DNA of 64,000 nucleotides from Solirubrobacteraceae bacterium (GTDB taxonomy: Bacteria; Actinomycetota; Thermoleophilia; Solirubrobacterales; Solirubrobacteraceae): the NCBI GenBank assembly GCA_030447505.1, contig JAUJOT010000008.1:1-64000 (forward strand), written 5' to 3'. The notes beneath the pieces were generated by a model that made no database searches, was not told where the DNA came from, and saw only the letters and a program-made list of their open reading frames with translations. How positions within the stretch are numbered: the first letter of the stretch is position 1; the number at the start of each line of letters is the position of its first letter. A program made the translations under genes and the position numbers. Shown in pieces: positions 1 through 8,868 of the stretch.

Positions 1-2
1 AG

Positions 3-492
3 GTCTACTGGAAGGCGATCGGCGGCTCGGTCGACGCCGTGAGCGCGAAGACCGTCGCCAACAACCGCATCTACGGGACGCCGATGGCGCCGATCGGGCA
101 GACCTACGACGCGCCGTCGGCCGCCGACCTGCGCTGCTTCCGCTCCGTCTGGGCGGGCTACGACGCGGGCGGGCTGTCGTAGTGGAGCTGGCAGGCGTCG
201 AGCGCCGCGTCATCGGACGTGCTCTCGGAGCCCGCGCCCCCGGCGATCGCCCTCCCCGATCCGGGCTGGCCGGCTCTGAGCAAGGGCTCGAGCGGCGACC
301 AGGTCATCTGGCTGCAGCAGCACCTCGCGTCGGCGGACCCGTCAGTCGCGCGGCAGGTTCTCACTTGCGACGCAGGAGGCGCTGAAGGACTTCCAGGGCG
401 CGCGCGGCCCGGCGCCGACGGGCGAGACCGACGCCGCGACCTGGCAGGCGCTGCTGACGGTGCCGCTGCGTCCGGTCGACTGGACGCGGTGA
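3..492 (+). pseudogene. Remnant of a secreted protein with C-terminal peptidoglycan-binding domain
   Basis: The 5' end lies outside the window. Reading from base 3, a Trp/Tyr-rich segment (VYWKAIGG..., AGYDAGGLS) ends at an in-frame TAG at 180-182, but similar protein continues directly after it (WSWQASSAAS) and runs into a peptidoglycan-binding-type repeat (LSKGSSGDQVIWLQQHL). Near 356-360 the frame shifts, and the rest of that domain (FSLATQEALKDFQG... up to WQALLTV) is read in another frame to a TGA at 490-492. The C-terminal half looks like a PG_binding_1 wall-anchoring domain. The N-terminal half is perhaps a glycoside-hydrolase-like domain, but I do not recognise it firmly. Two lesions make this a decayed gene, unless they are sequence errors. 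Confidence 0.6.
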
Positions 493-718
493 CCGCCGTC
501 GGCAACGACGCGGTTGCCGTTGGCCGTGGCGGCCGCGAACCGATCCTGTGGGCGACTCACCAAGATTTGTTGTGGCAATGCGCGCCAGCCGCGGGAACGT
601 CTCATCGCGACCGCCACAAAACCTCTACGAACGACGCAGTGAGCGGCTTGAGTCCCGTCCGGCGGTGCGTCACGATAGGGAGACCCGGGACAGTTTGATC
701 ACGGAGGGTTGAGCAGGC

Positions 719-1258
719 ATGTGGGTAACGCAGTCGCGCCGGATCACGACCCTGGCGCGCGGAATGCTGGCGGTCGCCCTTGCGGCTGGGCTGGGCTTTG
801 GCCTTGGGGCGGGGCTCGCGGGGCTCGTCGGCGGGGTCGGCGCCAGCGCGTCCGATGCAAAGTTGCTCGCGCCTGCAACGATCACGCACTCGTCGGAAGC
901 ATCGGACGACGCAGCTGTGGATCTCGCGCGCAGCGAGCGCGCGGCGGCCAGGCGCGCGGCGCAGGAGCAGGCCCGTGTCAGCCGCGCCCGGGCCGCCCGC
1001 GCGCGGCGCGCGCGAATCGAGCGCGACGCTCGCATACGTGCCCAGCGCGCTGCCGCGCAGCGGCAGGCGGCGGCGCGCCTGCGACAGCCGGTCGCGCCGC
1101 GCCGGCGGACGGTGGCGCCACCGCCGCCGCCACCACCAGCACCGCCGCCACCACCACCACCACCCGCGCTCACGCCGAAGCCCGCACCTCAAGTCAGCCC
1201 AAGGCCCGCGCCGCAGCCGACGCGCGATCCGAGCGCTGCGTTCGACGATTCGGGCTGA
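719..1258 (+). CDS. Membrane-anchored Ala/Arg-rich coiled-coil protein with polyproline tail
   Basis: A 179-aa protein of unknown function. An N-terminal Gly/Ala-rich hydrophobic segment (about residues 15-42) is a signal anchor or transmembrane helix. Residues 66-122 are almost only Ala, Arg, Glu and Gln and should form a long charged helix or coiled coil. Two polyproline runs (about 134-149) and a Pro/Lys/Arg tail follow. The start ATG has a strong ribosome-binding site, GGAGGG at 703-708, spaced 10 nt. The composition suggests a structural or envelope-spanning linker rather than an enzyme. It lies between a decayed wall-binding gene and an IS fragment, and nothing nearby fixes its role. 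No family is recognised. Confidence 0.6.
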   Translation: MWVTQSRRITTLARGMLAVALAAGLGFGLGAGLAGLVGGVGASASDAKLLAPATITHSSEASDDAAVDLARSERAAARRAAQEQARVSRARAARARRARIERDARIRAQRAAAQRQAAARLRQPVAPRRRTVAPPPPPPPAPPPPPPPPALTPKPAPQVSPRPAPQPTRDPSAAFDDSG

Positions 1259-1449
1259 TCAGGCTTGCGCGCCGCGCGCCTGCTTGAGCTGGCGCGCTGT
1301 CCCGCAGGCGGTCGAGCCGTTAGCAGAACGTCGCGGCGACGGACACCCGCTGCGACGTCCGCGTCACGCGCGGTGCGAGCGGGGCCCGGGTGACAGACCC
1401 AGAACCGCTGTAGGCGGAGGATTAAACCGGAACTTTTTGAGGGGTTGAG

Positions 1450-1488
1450 GCCCGATCGCCTGTGTTTGCGGGGGTCGGGCTTCTTTTC
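1450..1488 (+). terminator. Intrinsic-terminator-like hairpin
   Basis: GCCCGA (1450-1455) and TCGGGC (1475-1480) can pair around a 19-nt loop and are followed by a T-rich stretch (TTCTTTTC). It could end transcription of the gene at 719-1258, about 190 nt upstream; the bases between hold no supported gene. The loop is large, so the call is moderate. Confidence 0.4.
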
Positions 1489-1549
1489 AATGGTTGATGT
1501 AGCCAAAGTTATGGTTGCGTTCTGTCTGGTGGTTCGGCATCTTCTTCCG

Positions 1550-1818
1550 ATGCCTAGGCGCGGTGGGTCTGCTCACGTAGCCACAATCAAGACGAAGGGC
1601 AAGGGCGGCGTCGTCTACACGTCGCATCTGCTGGGCCGCTCCTGTCGCGAGGGCGGCCGGGTCCGCCACGAGAACCTCGGCAACCTCTCGCACCTTCCGA
1701 TCGAGGTGGTCGACGCGATCCGCGCGATGCTCGCCGGCCGGCGCCTGCTCGACCTCGACGAGGGCTTTGAGATCGTGCGGTCGCTGGGGCACGGGCATGT
1801 CGCGGCGGCAACAGCGAG
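1550..1818 (+). pseudogene. IS1634-family transposase, N-terminal fragment
   Basis: From an ATG at 1550 about 88 codons resemble the N-terminus of IS1634-type (IS4 superfamily) transposases: the pattern SHLL.RSCREGGRVRHENLGNLSHLP followed by a helix and DLDEGFEIVRSLGHGHVAA. Family members are usually over 500 aa. Here the frame is cut at 1818, exactly where the terminal repeat of the next IS begins, so the catalytic part is gone. The element's own left end probably lies near 1490, because the T-rich terminator tail precedes it, but I could not define its inverted repeat. Confidence 0.65.
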
Positions 1819-2666
1819 TAGATGATCGATTCCGAATGCTCGGAATCAGTGGTCGTAGGCGATGAGGCTGCGGTTCCAGGTGCCGGCGAGTTCGTTGTGA
1901 CGCATAGCGGCGGCCAGGGCCAGCAGTCGGCAGCAGATGCGGGCAGGAGTCCGGGCAGCGCCGTGGCGTTCGAGCGAGCGCTGTCCTTCAAGACCTTGTC
2001 GGCGATGATCGTGCGTCCCCCGGCGACCGGGAGGCGCTCGGGGATCTCCGCGGCGATCTTGCGTTCGGTGACCTTGGCGGCGGCCAGTTCAAAGCCGATC
2101 GGCATGCCGTCGGGTGCGCAGACGAGCATGAGTCGAAATCGCCAGTAGTGGCGGGAGTGCGAGCGACTGCAGCCGTAGGCGGCGTAGCCGGGCAGCTCGA
2201 TCGGCGCGCGGTCTCGCGCGACTGCCCGCACGGGATCGGTGTTGCATCCAACAGCGACACCCGGTCGCCGCACGACGCGCGACGAACACCGCATGTTGAG
2301 CAGCCTGACGATGATCGGAGCAGCGCCCCGACGCGCTTGTTGTAGCCGGGCTGCTTGGGCAGGTACGGAAACAGCTGCCCCAGGCGCCAGCCGCGCGAAC
2401 GCCAAGAAGCGCCGATCGCCGGGGCAGTCGAACAGCACCTGCGCGACGGCCGAGCAGACCAGCTCGGCGTCGGTGATCTGCGGCGGCCGACCGCGGCCGC
2501 GACGGGGCATGAAGAAGTCATCAGCCAGGACGTAACGTCCGATGAGAGGGTGTCGAGACAGGCGGGGACTGGGCCTCCAAGGTCGACGGTGCGAGAACAC
2601 GTCTGTCTTGGACACCTCCACCCGCCCGTCCCGCGGGCCATCACCGACTATGGAATCGATCATCTA
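1819..2666 (-). mobile_element. IS982-family element remnant with perfect terminal inverted repeats
   Basis: Bases 1819-1833 (TAGATGATCGATTCC) and 2652-2666 (GGAATCGATCATCTA) are perfect 15-bp inverted repeats bounding 848 bp that contain a decayed transposase on the minus strand. The element abuts an IS1634 fragment on the left and the 3' end of an O-antigen ligase gene on the right, so both neighbours were truncated. I see no convincing target-site duplication, which fits a deletion event next to the IS. The family assignment rests on the transposase motifs. Confidence 0.7.
1846..2644 (-). pseudogene. IS982-family transposase, multiply frameshifted
   Basis: Recognisable blocks are spread over several frames: PPQITDAELVCSAVAQVLF, LFPYLPKQPGYNKR, SLLDATPIPCGQSRET, PGYAAYG.SRSHSRHYW, FRLMLVCAPDGMPIGFELA and TIIADK. 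The C-terminal block (LERHG... RLLALAAAMRHNELAG, ending in IAYDH) comes in yet another frame to a stop at 1846. The order and wording match IS982-type transposases. Between TIIADK and the C-terminal block the middle of the catalytic domain is deleted. The element cannot encode an active enzyme. The original start is not identifiable; the 5' boundary given is approximate. Confidence 0.7.
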
Positions 2667-4459
2667 GATGGGGGGGGCTGTGGGCTCAGCGGGTTGAGCG
2701 ACGCCGCCGTGGCGAAATCGTCGTAGGTGCGCGGCAGGTCGCGGACGGCGGAGGCCGTCCGGCGTTCGAGGTGGCGCTGCGCGGCGTAGGGCAGCGCGAG
2801 CGACACGACGGCGGCGACGGCCACGAGGCCGGAGCAGACCGCAGCGGGGGCACCCAGGCGGCTGCGCTGAGGCTCGGCGGACCTGGAGACGGCGACCGCG
2901 ATGGCGACGAACGGCAGCGCGAGCGCGGGCGAGGCCAGCGCCGGGAACTCCTCGAGCCAGTCCACCGACGCATGAACCAAGAAGTACACGGGTATCGCCG
3001 CGCAGACCGCAACCAACTCCCTGTCGCTCGCGGCGCAACGGCGCCACGTGTTCCGAAGGCCCGTGGCCCCCGCGCCGAACACGACGAGCAGCAATGCGAG
3101 CGCTGCCAAGCCGCCCTCGGCGAGCAACCGCATCCAGATGCTGTGCGCGTACTTGAACGGCTTCTCGAACCGCCTCTGCGCGGAGTATCGATGCTCGAAG
3201 CTGGCCGCGCCCCCGCCCGTCACCGGGGCGTCGACGAAGGAACGCAGCGCGACGCGCCAGAAGTCATAGCGCTGGTCGGCGTAGTTGGCGGTCAGCCGCG
3301 CGCCCTTGGTCGCGGGCGTCTCCGTATGCGACTTGAAGGTCTGCCACCGGTCGCTCACGCCGTCGGAGATGCGCCCGGCGCTCGCAACGCCGGCGACGAG
3401 TCCCACCAGCGCGACCGCGGCGATGAAGATTGCAGCAGACTGGCGGGCGCGTTTCGCGGCGGTCGCCGAGAGCCGAAGCCCTGCGTCCGCAGCGACGACC
3501 AGGCAGCCCAGCGCGGCAGCGGCAGCGGCAGTTATGGCCATGACGCGCGCGGCGCCGTCGACGGCCGCCGCAACCGACAGGCCGCCGGACGGGACTCCTC
3601 TATCCGCCGCGTCGGCGACCTCGATGCCGATCGAATAGACGTCGTAGATCGGCCCGATCGCGACAGCCAGCGCGCCGGCGACGACCGCGAGCGGGGCGAT
3701 GAGGCGCATTCGGTTCGGCGCGAGCGCGACGAATACGACGAGCGAGACCAGCAGGCCGCCCACGGCGCCTCGGCTCTGGGGCAGCGCCGCGAGCTCTGCG
3801 AGGAACACCGACACGGCAAAGAAGAGAACGCGCAGTGGCGCAGGAGCGTTGCGCCGGGTGCAGAGCCAGAGTGCCGGAATGAGCGCCATCGCCGGCAGCG
3901 CGGCAGCGGCGTTCGCGTAGCCGATCGGCTCGAGGTACCTGCCCTTGATGAAGTTCGCGGAGACGTCGTCGGCGGCCGCAGCCGCGATGATGCTGCTAGC
4001 GCAGACGCCGGTCACACCCAAGACCCAGCCCCCGATCGCGATCTGGGCCGCGCGCAGGTTCCAGGGCAGCAACGAGATCGTCCACGCCACCGCCAGCAGT
4101 AGCAGCAGCTTGTTCGAGGCTTCCCAGCCGTCGGCCGGCGACGGCGCCCACTTGATGGACATGTAGCTGTAGGCGGTGAGGCTGGCGAGCCCGGCAATCG
4201 CCACGGCGCCCGCCCGAGCGGCCGGGAGGATGCGACCCGTGACACCGATGGTGACGGCGAGGAGTCCGACCGCGGCAATCGCGCTCGGATACCAGACGCC
4301 GACCGGAATGCCGCCTTCAAAGTGGCTCCAGCCAACCCAGGCGACGACCACCACCACCGCCGGAAGGAAGATGACGACTGGGCTGAGCCTCGGGCGCCGG
4401 GAGGACTCAGGAGCCGCGGCAGCGGGCCGCGCACACTGCCTGCTCGCGAGTCCCGTCAA
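2660..4459 (-). CDS. O-antigen ligase/polymerase (Wzy type), 3' end truncated by IS
   Basis: A 599-aa polytopic membrane protein from a TTG start. About a dozen hydrophobic segments run from residue 25 on. The long periplasmic loop carries SRGA and the region around YADQRYDFWRVALRSF, then FKYAHSIWMRLLAEGG, as in Wzy_C-domain polymerases that join undecaprenyl-linked repeat units. The C-terminus stops shortly after ASLNPLSPQPP. In related ligases that phrase begins a TPR-like cytoplasmic or periplasmic tail. Here a run of eight C residues leads into the inverted repeat of the IS982 remnant, whose sequence supplies the stop codon. The tail has therefore been lost; the membrane core may still work. 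It lies 6 bp from the upstream epimerase gene, in one leftward operon. Confidence 0.75.
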   Translation of the reverse strand: MTGLASRQCARPAAAAPESSRRPRLSPVVIFLPAVVVVVAWVGWSHFEGGIPVGVWYPSAIAAVGLLAVTIGVTGRILPAARAGAVAIAGLASLTAYSYMSIKWAPSPADGWEASNKLLLLLAVAWTISLLPWNLRAAQIAIGGWVLGVTGVCASSIIAAAAADDVSANFIKGRYLEPIGYANAAAALPAMALIPALWLCTRRNAPAPLRVLFFAVSVFLAELAALPQSRGAVGGLLVSLVVFVALAPNRMRLIAPLAVVAGALAVAIGPIYDVYSIGIEVADAADRGVPSGGLSVAAAVDGAARVMAITAAAAAALGCLVVAADAGLRLSATAAKRARQSAAIFIAAVALVGLVAGVASAGRISDGVSDRWQTFKSHTETPATKGARLTANYADQRYDFWRVALRSFVDAPVTGGGAASFEHRYSAQRRFEKPFKYAHSIWMRLLAEGGLAALALLLVVFGAGATGLRNTWRRCAASDRELVAVCAAIPVYFLVHASVDWLEEFPALASPALALPFVAIAVAVSRSAEPQRSRLGAPAAVCSGLVAVAAVVSLALPYAAQRHLERRTASAVRDLPRTYDDFATAASLNPLSPQPPPSR

Positions 4460-4465
4460 CCTGCG

Positions 4466-5653
4466 TCAGGGTCCCACGTCGCGACCACGCCGACGAGCGC
4501 GGCTGGCCGCGGCAGATGGCGGACTCTCCGGAAGCGGCGGCGTGTCATCGTCGCGGCGCTGACGGTACTCGCTGCGAGCCCGTCCCGGACGCGCGACGGG
4601 CCGCCGGCGCCGTCGACGCCTGCGCACGCGCTGTGGCACGCGGCCGTGCCAGCCGTCGGCGTCCGAGCTGCCGGGCTCGAAGGTGCGACGCAGCGCCTCG
4701 ACGATCGATACGGGCGGCTCCCATCCCAGCACGGTGGTCGGTCGCGACGGGTCGTAGCGAAACTGACGCAGGCTCGGCTCCATAACGTAGGAGTCGAGGA
4801 AGATCGGCGGCTGCGTCCGACCGCCGATCTTGCGATGGACCATCTCGAGCGCGCGGCCGATGGCCCGGTAGACGCTGAGTGGGAAGCGCACCACCTTGAT
4901 CGGCTCCGCCCGCTGCCAGGCGCGCAGGTACTCGCGCTGAGTGATCGGATGCGGGTCCACCGCATTGAACACCTCTCCTGCCGCCGCCGGGTTGTGGGCG
5001 CACTCCACGAGCAGCGACGCCGTATTCCCCACGTAGTTGAGCGGCATCCGGTTGCCGCCGCCGAGCAGCAGGACCACACGCTCGCCGAGCGGCCGGCCCA
5101 GTCGCCACTGGAACTCCCGGCCGCGACCGTAGATCGCCCCCGGCCTCACGATCGTCACCTCGACGCCTGCCTGCCCCTCCAGCCGGCGCACGACGCGCTC
5201 CTGCAGTAACTTCGTCCACGCGTAATCGTCACGACGCCCGGGCTCGGGCTCGAGGGGTGTCGCCTCGTCGATCACCGACTTCGGCTTGAGCTGGTTGAAC
5301 CCGTAGACGGCGAAGCTCGAGACGTGCACGAAATGCCCGGTCCAGCCTGTCTCGGACAGCGCCGAGATGAGGTTCTCCGTTGCCAGCACGTTCGTATCGA
5401 AAGTTGCTCGCCAGCTCGCTCCCACCCCGGCGGCGAGGTGCAGGATCGCTTCATATGACGCGATCCGTTTGCCGAGGTCCTCGTCGGGGCGGCGAAGATC
5501 GACGGGCACCACCTCCACGCCCCGCTCCTCGAGCGCGGCGCGAGCCGTGCTCGAGGGGCGTACCAGAGCGCCCACATCATCTCCCCGCCGCAGCAGCTCG
5601 TCGATGACATGGCCGCCGAGGAAGCCTCCAGCCCCTGTCACGAGAACTCTCAT
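4466..5653 (-). CDS. NAD-dependent epimerase/dehydratase (extended SDR)
   Basis: A 395-aa protein, probably acting on a nucleotide-activated sugar for the polysaccharide. The N-terminus has the Rossmann motif TGAGGFLGGH (residues 6-15), HVSS supplies the catalytic Ser region, and YAWTK gives the Tyr-x3-Lys pair. The last 60 or so residues are Arg-rich and low in complexity, beyond the normal fold. Its ATG overlaps the stop of the preceding dehydrogenase gene (ATGA), so the two are translationally coupled. The exact substrate (UDP-glucose/galactose, dTDP sugar or other) cannot be read from the sequence. Confidence 0.8.
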   Translation of the reverse strand: MRVLVTGAGGFLGGHVIDELLRRGDDVGALVRPSSTARAALEERGVEVVPVDLRRPDEDLGKRIASYEAILHLAAGVGASWRATFDTNVLATENLISALSETGWTGHFVHVSSFAVYGFNQLKPKSVIDEATPLEPEPGRRDDYAWTKLLQERVVRRLEGQAGVEVTIVRPGAIYGRGREFQWRLGRPLGERVVLLLGGGNRMPLNYVGNTASLLVECAHNPAAAGEVFNAVDPHPITQREYLRAWQRAEPIKVVRFPLSVYRAIGRALEMVHRKIGGRTQPPIFLDSYVMEPSLRQFRYDPSRPTTVLGWEPPVSIVEALRRTFEPGSSDADGWHGRVPQRVRRRRRRRRPVARPGRARSEYRQRRDDDTPPLPESPPSAAASRARRRGRDVGP

Positions 5654-6684
5654 ACGCGGTTCTCCTCGGCGAGCAGATCCTCCACCAGGCGGTTCGTGGC
5701 GTCCATGTCACGTACGGTGATCGGTGGCTCCCGGCGACCCGCGACCGCCGCGTAGAAGTCCTCGAGCAGGCTCTCGAAGCCCTGGAAATACCCCTCGCGC
5801 GTCGTGGTCGCCCGCCTCAGGGTGGCAGCCGACGATCGCAGATGCGAGACGCCGTGGCGGATCGCGTTGGTGATCCGGGCGAGCTCCGGCGAGCCCGCGT
5901 CGACGTGCAGCCGCTGCGCGAAGGCATCACACTCGAGCGAGGCGTCGGCGCCCTGGAGGCTGACGAACAGCCGCGTGGGCTTGGCGTGACTCGTGATCGT
6001 GATGGTCGCGCTCACCGGATCTCCGGCAACGAGCGCTCGCAACTCATCGCTGCCGGGGAAGCCAGGCTTGAGCGTGCGGCGGTGCACAGCAACCGCGTCC
6101 CAGTCCTCGAGGATCTGCGTGACGATCGATGCCGGATGGCTGGCGAAGTTGCGCATCGCGCCGCCAGGCAGCGAATGCGCGAAGTGTGGAATATCGGGAT
6201 CTGAATAGCTGGCGCCGCCTAGCGCGCCGCTGAGGGTCACGTCCAGATTGATCAGGCGGCCCAATCGTCCCGCCCTCGCGATCTCCAGCGCACCGACGAC
6301 CGCCGCCATGTAGCGGTAGTTGTAGTTCTCGACCAGCAGGAGCCCGCGCTGCACCGCAGCATCGCGCATCCGCTCGTAGCCGGCGAAGTTCGGCGCTATC
6401 GGCTTCTCCGCGAACACGTGCGCTTCGCACTCCAAGGCGCGCAGCACGAGCTCGACGCGCGTCTGGGGCGGGGTGAGCACGTGCACGACGTCCGCGCGCG
6501 CGCGGACGAGCATCTCACCGTAGTCGGTGAAGCCGGGCCCGACGCCGTAGCGCTCGCCGACCGCATCGACCAGGGTGCGGGAAAGGTCGCAGATGCCGGT
6601 GACCTCGACGCCGCGCAGCCGGTTGAGCTTCTCGAGATGCTGGGCGGCGATGCCTCCGAGCCCCACCACGGCGACTCGCGTCAC
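5650..6684 (-). CDS. Gfo/Idh/MocA-family oxidoreductase
   Basis: A 344-aa NAD(P)-dependent sugar dehydrogenase-like protein. The N-terminal Rossmann motif is VAVVGLGGIAAQH. The family signature EKP follows (HVFAEKPIAP), and a C-terminal alpha/beta domain contains HFAHSLPGGAM. I chose the GTG at 6684 because it forms a GTGA overlap with the stop of the upstream glycosyltransferase fragment; an ATG at 6702 is in frame. Such enzymes oxidise C3 of UDP-sugars or related substrates before amination. A DegT-type aminotransferase at 28.6 kb could act after it, but that link is inference. Confidence 0.8.
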   Translation of the reverse strand: MTRVAVVGLGGIAAQHLEKLNRLRGVEVTGICDLSRTLVDAVGERYGVGPGFTDYGEMLVRARADVVHVLTPPQTRVELVLRALECEAHVFAEKPIAPNFAGYERMRDAAVQRGLLLVENYNYRYMAAVVGALEIARAGRLGRLINLDVTLSGALGGASYSDPDIPHFAHSLPGGAMRNFASHPASIVTQILEDWDAVAVHRRTLKPGFPGSDELRALVAGDPVSATITITSHAKPTRLFVSLQGADASLECDAFAQRLHVDAGSPELARITNAIRHGVSHLRSSAATLRRATTTREGYFQGFESLLEDFYAAVAGRREPPITVRDMDATNRLVEDLLAEENRV

Positions 6685-7019
6685 GCGGCGATCCGATCGC
6701 AACTTGCCGTGACGCGGCGCAGCACGATGTCACTGTCGAACCGCTGGCGGATCGAGCGCGGCCCCTCATCCGCAGCGGGCAGCGTGACGGCGGCGGCCTC
6801 CTCGATCGCATCGGCGCTACCGCGCGAGTTTCGCGCCGAGACGACGATCCCGGTACAGGCGCGCATGAGCTCGAAGAAGGGGCACCGGTCGGCGCTAAGC
6901 GCCGGTACGCCCTTGTCAAGCGCCTCGAAGAGCGGGTAGTTCCATTCCTCGACCAGCCTGCTCCGCGCCGCGGCGAATACACCGCCATCGCCCCTCAAGG
7001 GCGGCGGCGGGCGGCCCAT
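6681..7019 (-). pseudogene. Glycosyltransferase (group 1) C-terminal fragment
   Basis: 112 codons resembling only the C-terminal nucleotide-sugar-binding half of GT4-type enzymes: VEEWNYPLFEALDKGVPALS corresponds to the E-x7-E region, followed by a helix (SADAIEEAAAV). A full enzyme has about 350-400 aa. A TAG lies in frame five codons before the ATG at 7019, and no upstream sequence encodes the acceptor domain. The gene therefore looks 5'-truncated. The intact GT at 19861-21051 has a similar phrase (VEEWGYSLFEALSLGVPVLA). Confidence 0.6.
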
Positions 7020-7058
7020 CGAACGGTCACGCTACGACGGTGCGGCCAAGAGAACACG

Positions 7059-8044
7059 ATGCGGCGAGTCTACCGCCGGCTCGGCGGCGCGCGCAGCATC
7101 CGGGCGAAGCCAACCTTCCCGGGACGGCGCTGGGGCTGGCAACGTGACAGGCGCGAGTGTCGCGATGTAGCCTCGACGCATGACGGTCGTCTCACGGCCC
7201 AGCAGCGGGCGTCGTCGGCCGCGCGTCGGCTGGCGCTTCGTTACCCGCAGCTCGAGCGACTGGCGATCGCGACGGCGTTACGGTTTATGCGCCACCCCGA
7301 GTTGAAGCGGCGGGCGCTGATCCTTGACCATCGCGAGGATGATCTCGGCGCGTACGCCACCCGCTATGGCATCAGGCGCTCGGCTCTCGAGCGGATGCTC
7401 CGGGAGGGGTTGGACGTGCCTGGCTACCGGTTTCAGCGCGACGGCGCGTTCTACGACTACTTCGCGACGCGTACGGACCTGCATCAAACGTCATGGCTTG
7501 ACGTTGGCACCGGCTCGGGCTGCGTCGACGCTTACCTCGCCGACATGCTCAGCCCCCACATGCTCGAGCTGTGCGACCTGCACGTCCCACCCGACACCGT
7601 CTACCCGGTTCGCCAGATCGACGGGGCGGGGCTCGATTACCCGAACAAGAGCTTTGATCTCGTGTTCGTCACGTACGTGCTGCACCATGCAGCAGACGAT
7701 GCGATCCCGCTGCTACGCGCGCATCGCATCGCACGCCGCCACGTGGTCGTTCATTTGGTTTGCATCTGACTCAACGCACAGATTCGGGGTTTGATCAGAC
7801 CGCATCTGGCAGGCTCTCCGGCTCGTCGAACAGGAGTCCGGAGTGACCGACCAAGGACCATCCAACGGGGGCCGTCGTCGCAAGCGGTTTCTGTCGCTGT
7901 CGCAGAAGTATGAGATCTCACGTTCTGCGGTCGACGCGAGTGGCGAGAGCTGTTCACGTTCTCGGGTTCGATGTCGCGTATGAGATGCCGCTGAGCGACG
8001 ACATCCACAGTCGGCACTTGTATGTCCTCACGCCGCGCAGTTAA
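7059..8044 (+). pseudogene. SAM-dependent methyltransferase, interrupted by an IS fragment
   Basis: The 5' part (7059-7769) encodes a class I methyltransferase with motif I LDVGTGSGCVDAYL, the acidic post-I strand, and the phrase SFDLVFVTYVLHHA. It loses homology after HVVV near 7750. A protein end consistent with the same enzyme (VLGFDVAYEMPL ... HLYVLTPRS) reappears in another frame at 7931-8044. The intervening about 170 bp carries an IS-like segment, so I read this as one gene split by an insertion plus deletion. The start codon is uncertain: 7059 has no good ribosome-binding site, and recognisable sequence begins about 40 codons in. Confidence 0.55.
7752..7920 (+). mobile_element. IS fragment (transposase 5' end, helix-turn-helix orfA type)
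   Basis: From a GTG at 7843 about 25 codons (VTDQGPSNGGRRRKRFLS then SQKYEI) resemble the start of two-ORF IS transposases of the IS3-like group, whose first ORF begins with a basic region and a helix-turn-helix. After KYEI the similarity stops and methyltransferase-like sequence resumes. No complete ends or target duplication could be defined; the boundaries are estimates from where the methyltransferase homology stops and restarts. Confidence 0.4.
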
Positions 8045-8131
8045 GCGGAGCACCCGTGCGGCAGTGAGCCCCTTGCGCCGAGCATGCACGTCCGCGCCCG
8101 ACAGCAGAGGCGAGCGCGGCGGGGGCGCGCG

Positions 8132-8868
8132 CTATCGGGATGCGCGCTGGAGCGGCCGCACCTTACTCGCGACCTTGTGCGCCAGGATCCTGATCTCGCC
8201 CTCCCGGATGAGGTCGGCGGCCTGCCTGCCCATCAGCAGGTATCGGCCCTGCCGGCTCTTGCGAGCGACGAATGGCTGGTCCATCCAGTTCTTCAGTCCG
8301 TCGACGGGCTGTCGCTTGACGAATGCCGCCGACCGCCCCCGAACGCTTCCACGAGATCCCATTCCGGCTCGGCGTCGAGGAACTGCTTCAGCACAGCTCC
8401 CGTCCAGAGCTGAAGGTCGTCGACGACCATGATCCCGCCGACCTTGAGCTTGAACGCCGTGTAGTACCAGTCGATGAACGGAGACGGGAAGGAGTGCAAC
8501 CCGTCGATGAAGACGAAGTCGAGGTTCTCGATGTCGAGCTTCGGTAGCGCGGACTCCGACTCCTCGGCGACGAAGCGGATGTCCACCGTCCTGATCGCGT
8601 GCGCGTCGCAGAACGCCCTGACGCGCTCGAACTCCTCCGGGTAGGGAGCGATCGCCGTGTGATGGGCGCCCACAGCGGCGAACAGCACCGTGCTTGCCCC
8701 GGCTCCCGTCTCGACCGTGTTCGAGCCCTCGCGCACGTGAGCGCTGATGAACCGGAGCATCTGCTTCGACGCGACGAACGACTTCGCGCTCCCGTCACGA
8801 CCTCGATGGAACTCCGGCGACTCGCCGGCAAGGATCTCGATGATTTGCGAGTTGGAGAGGCGAGCCAT
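8132..8868 (-). pseudogene. Class I SAM-dependent methyltransferase (Methyltransf_24-like), one frameshift
   Basis: Reads from ATG 8868 (GGAGG at 8875-8879, spacing 6, favours it over the ATG at 8874). Motif I is VETGAGASTVLFAA; acidic turns and FVFIDGLHSFP and GGIMVVDDLQLW follow, as in methyltransferases acting on small molecules or sugars. At a run of five G (minus strand, 8336-8340) the frame shifts. Adding one G restores a continuous C-terminus (SAAFVKRQPVDGLKNWMDQP ... RASR) to the stop at 8132. It is either a recent pseudogene or a homopolymer sequence error. It converges with the split methyltransferase at 7059-8044. Confidence 0.6.

Noticed and set aside
180-182. TAG in the peptidoglycan-binding gene as programmed read-through
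   Set aside because: A separate frameshift follows about 175 bp later, so decay or sequence error explains both lesions better than recoding.
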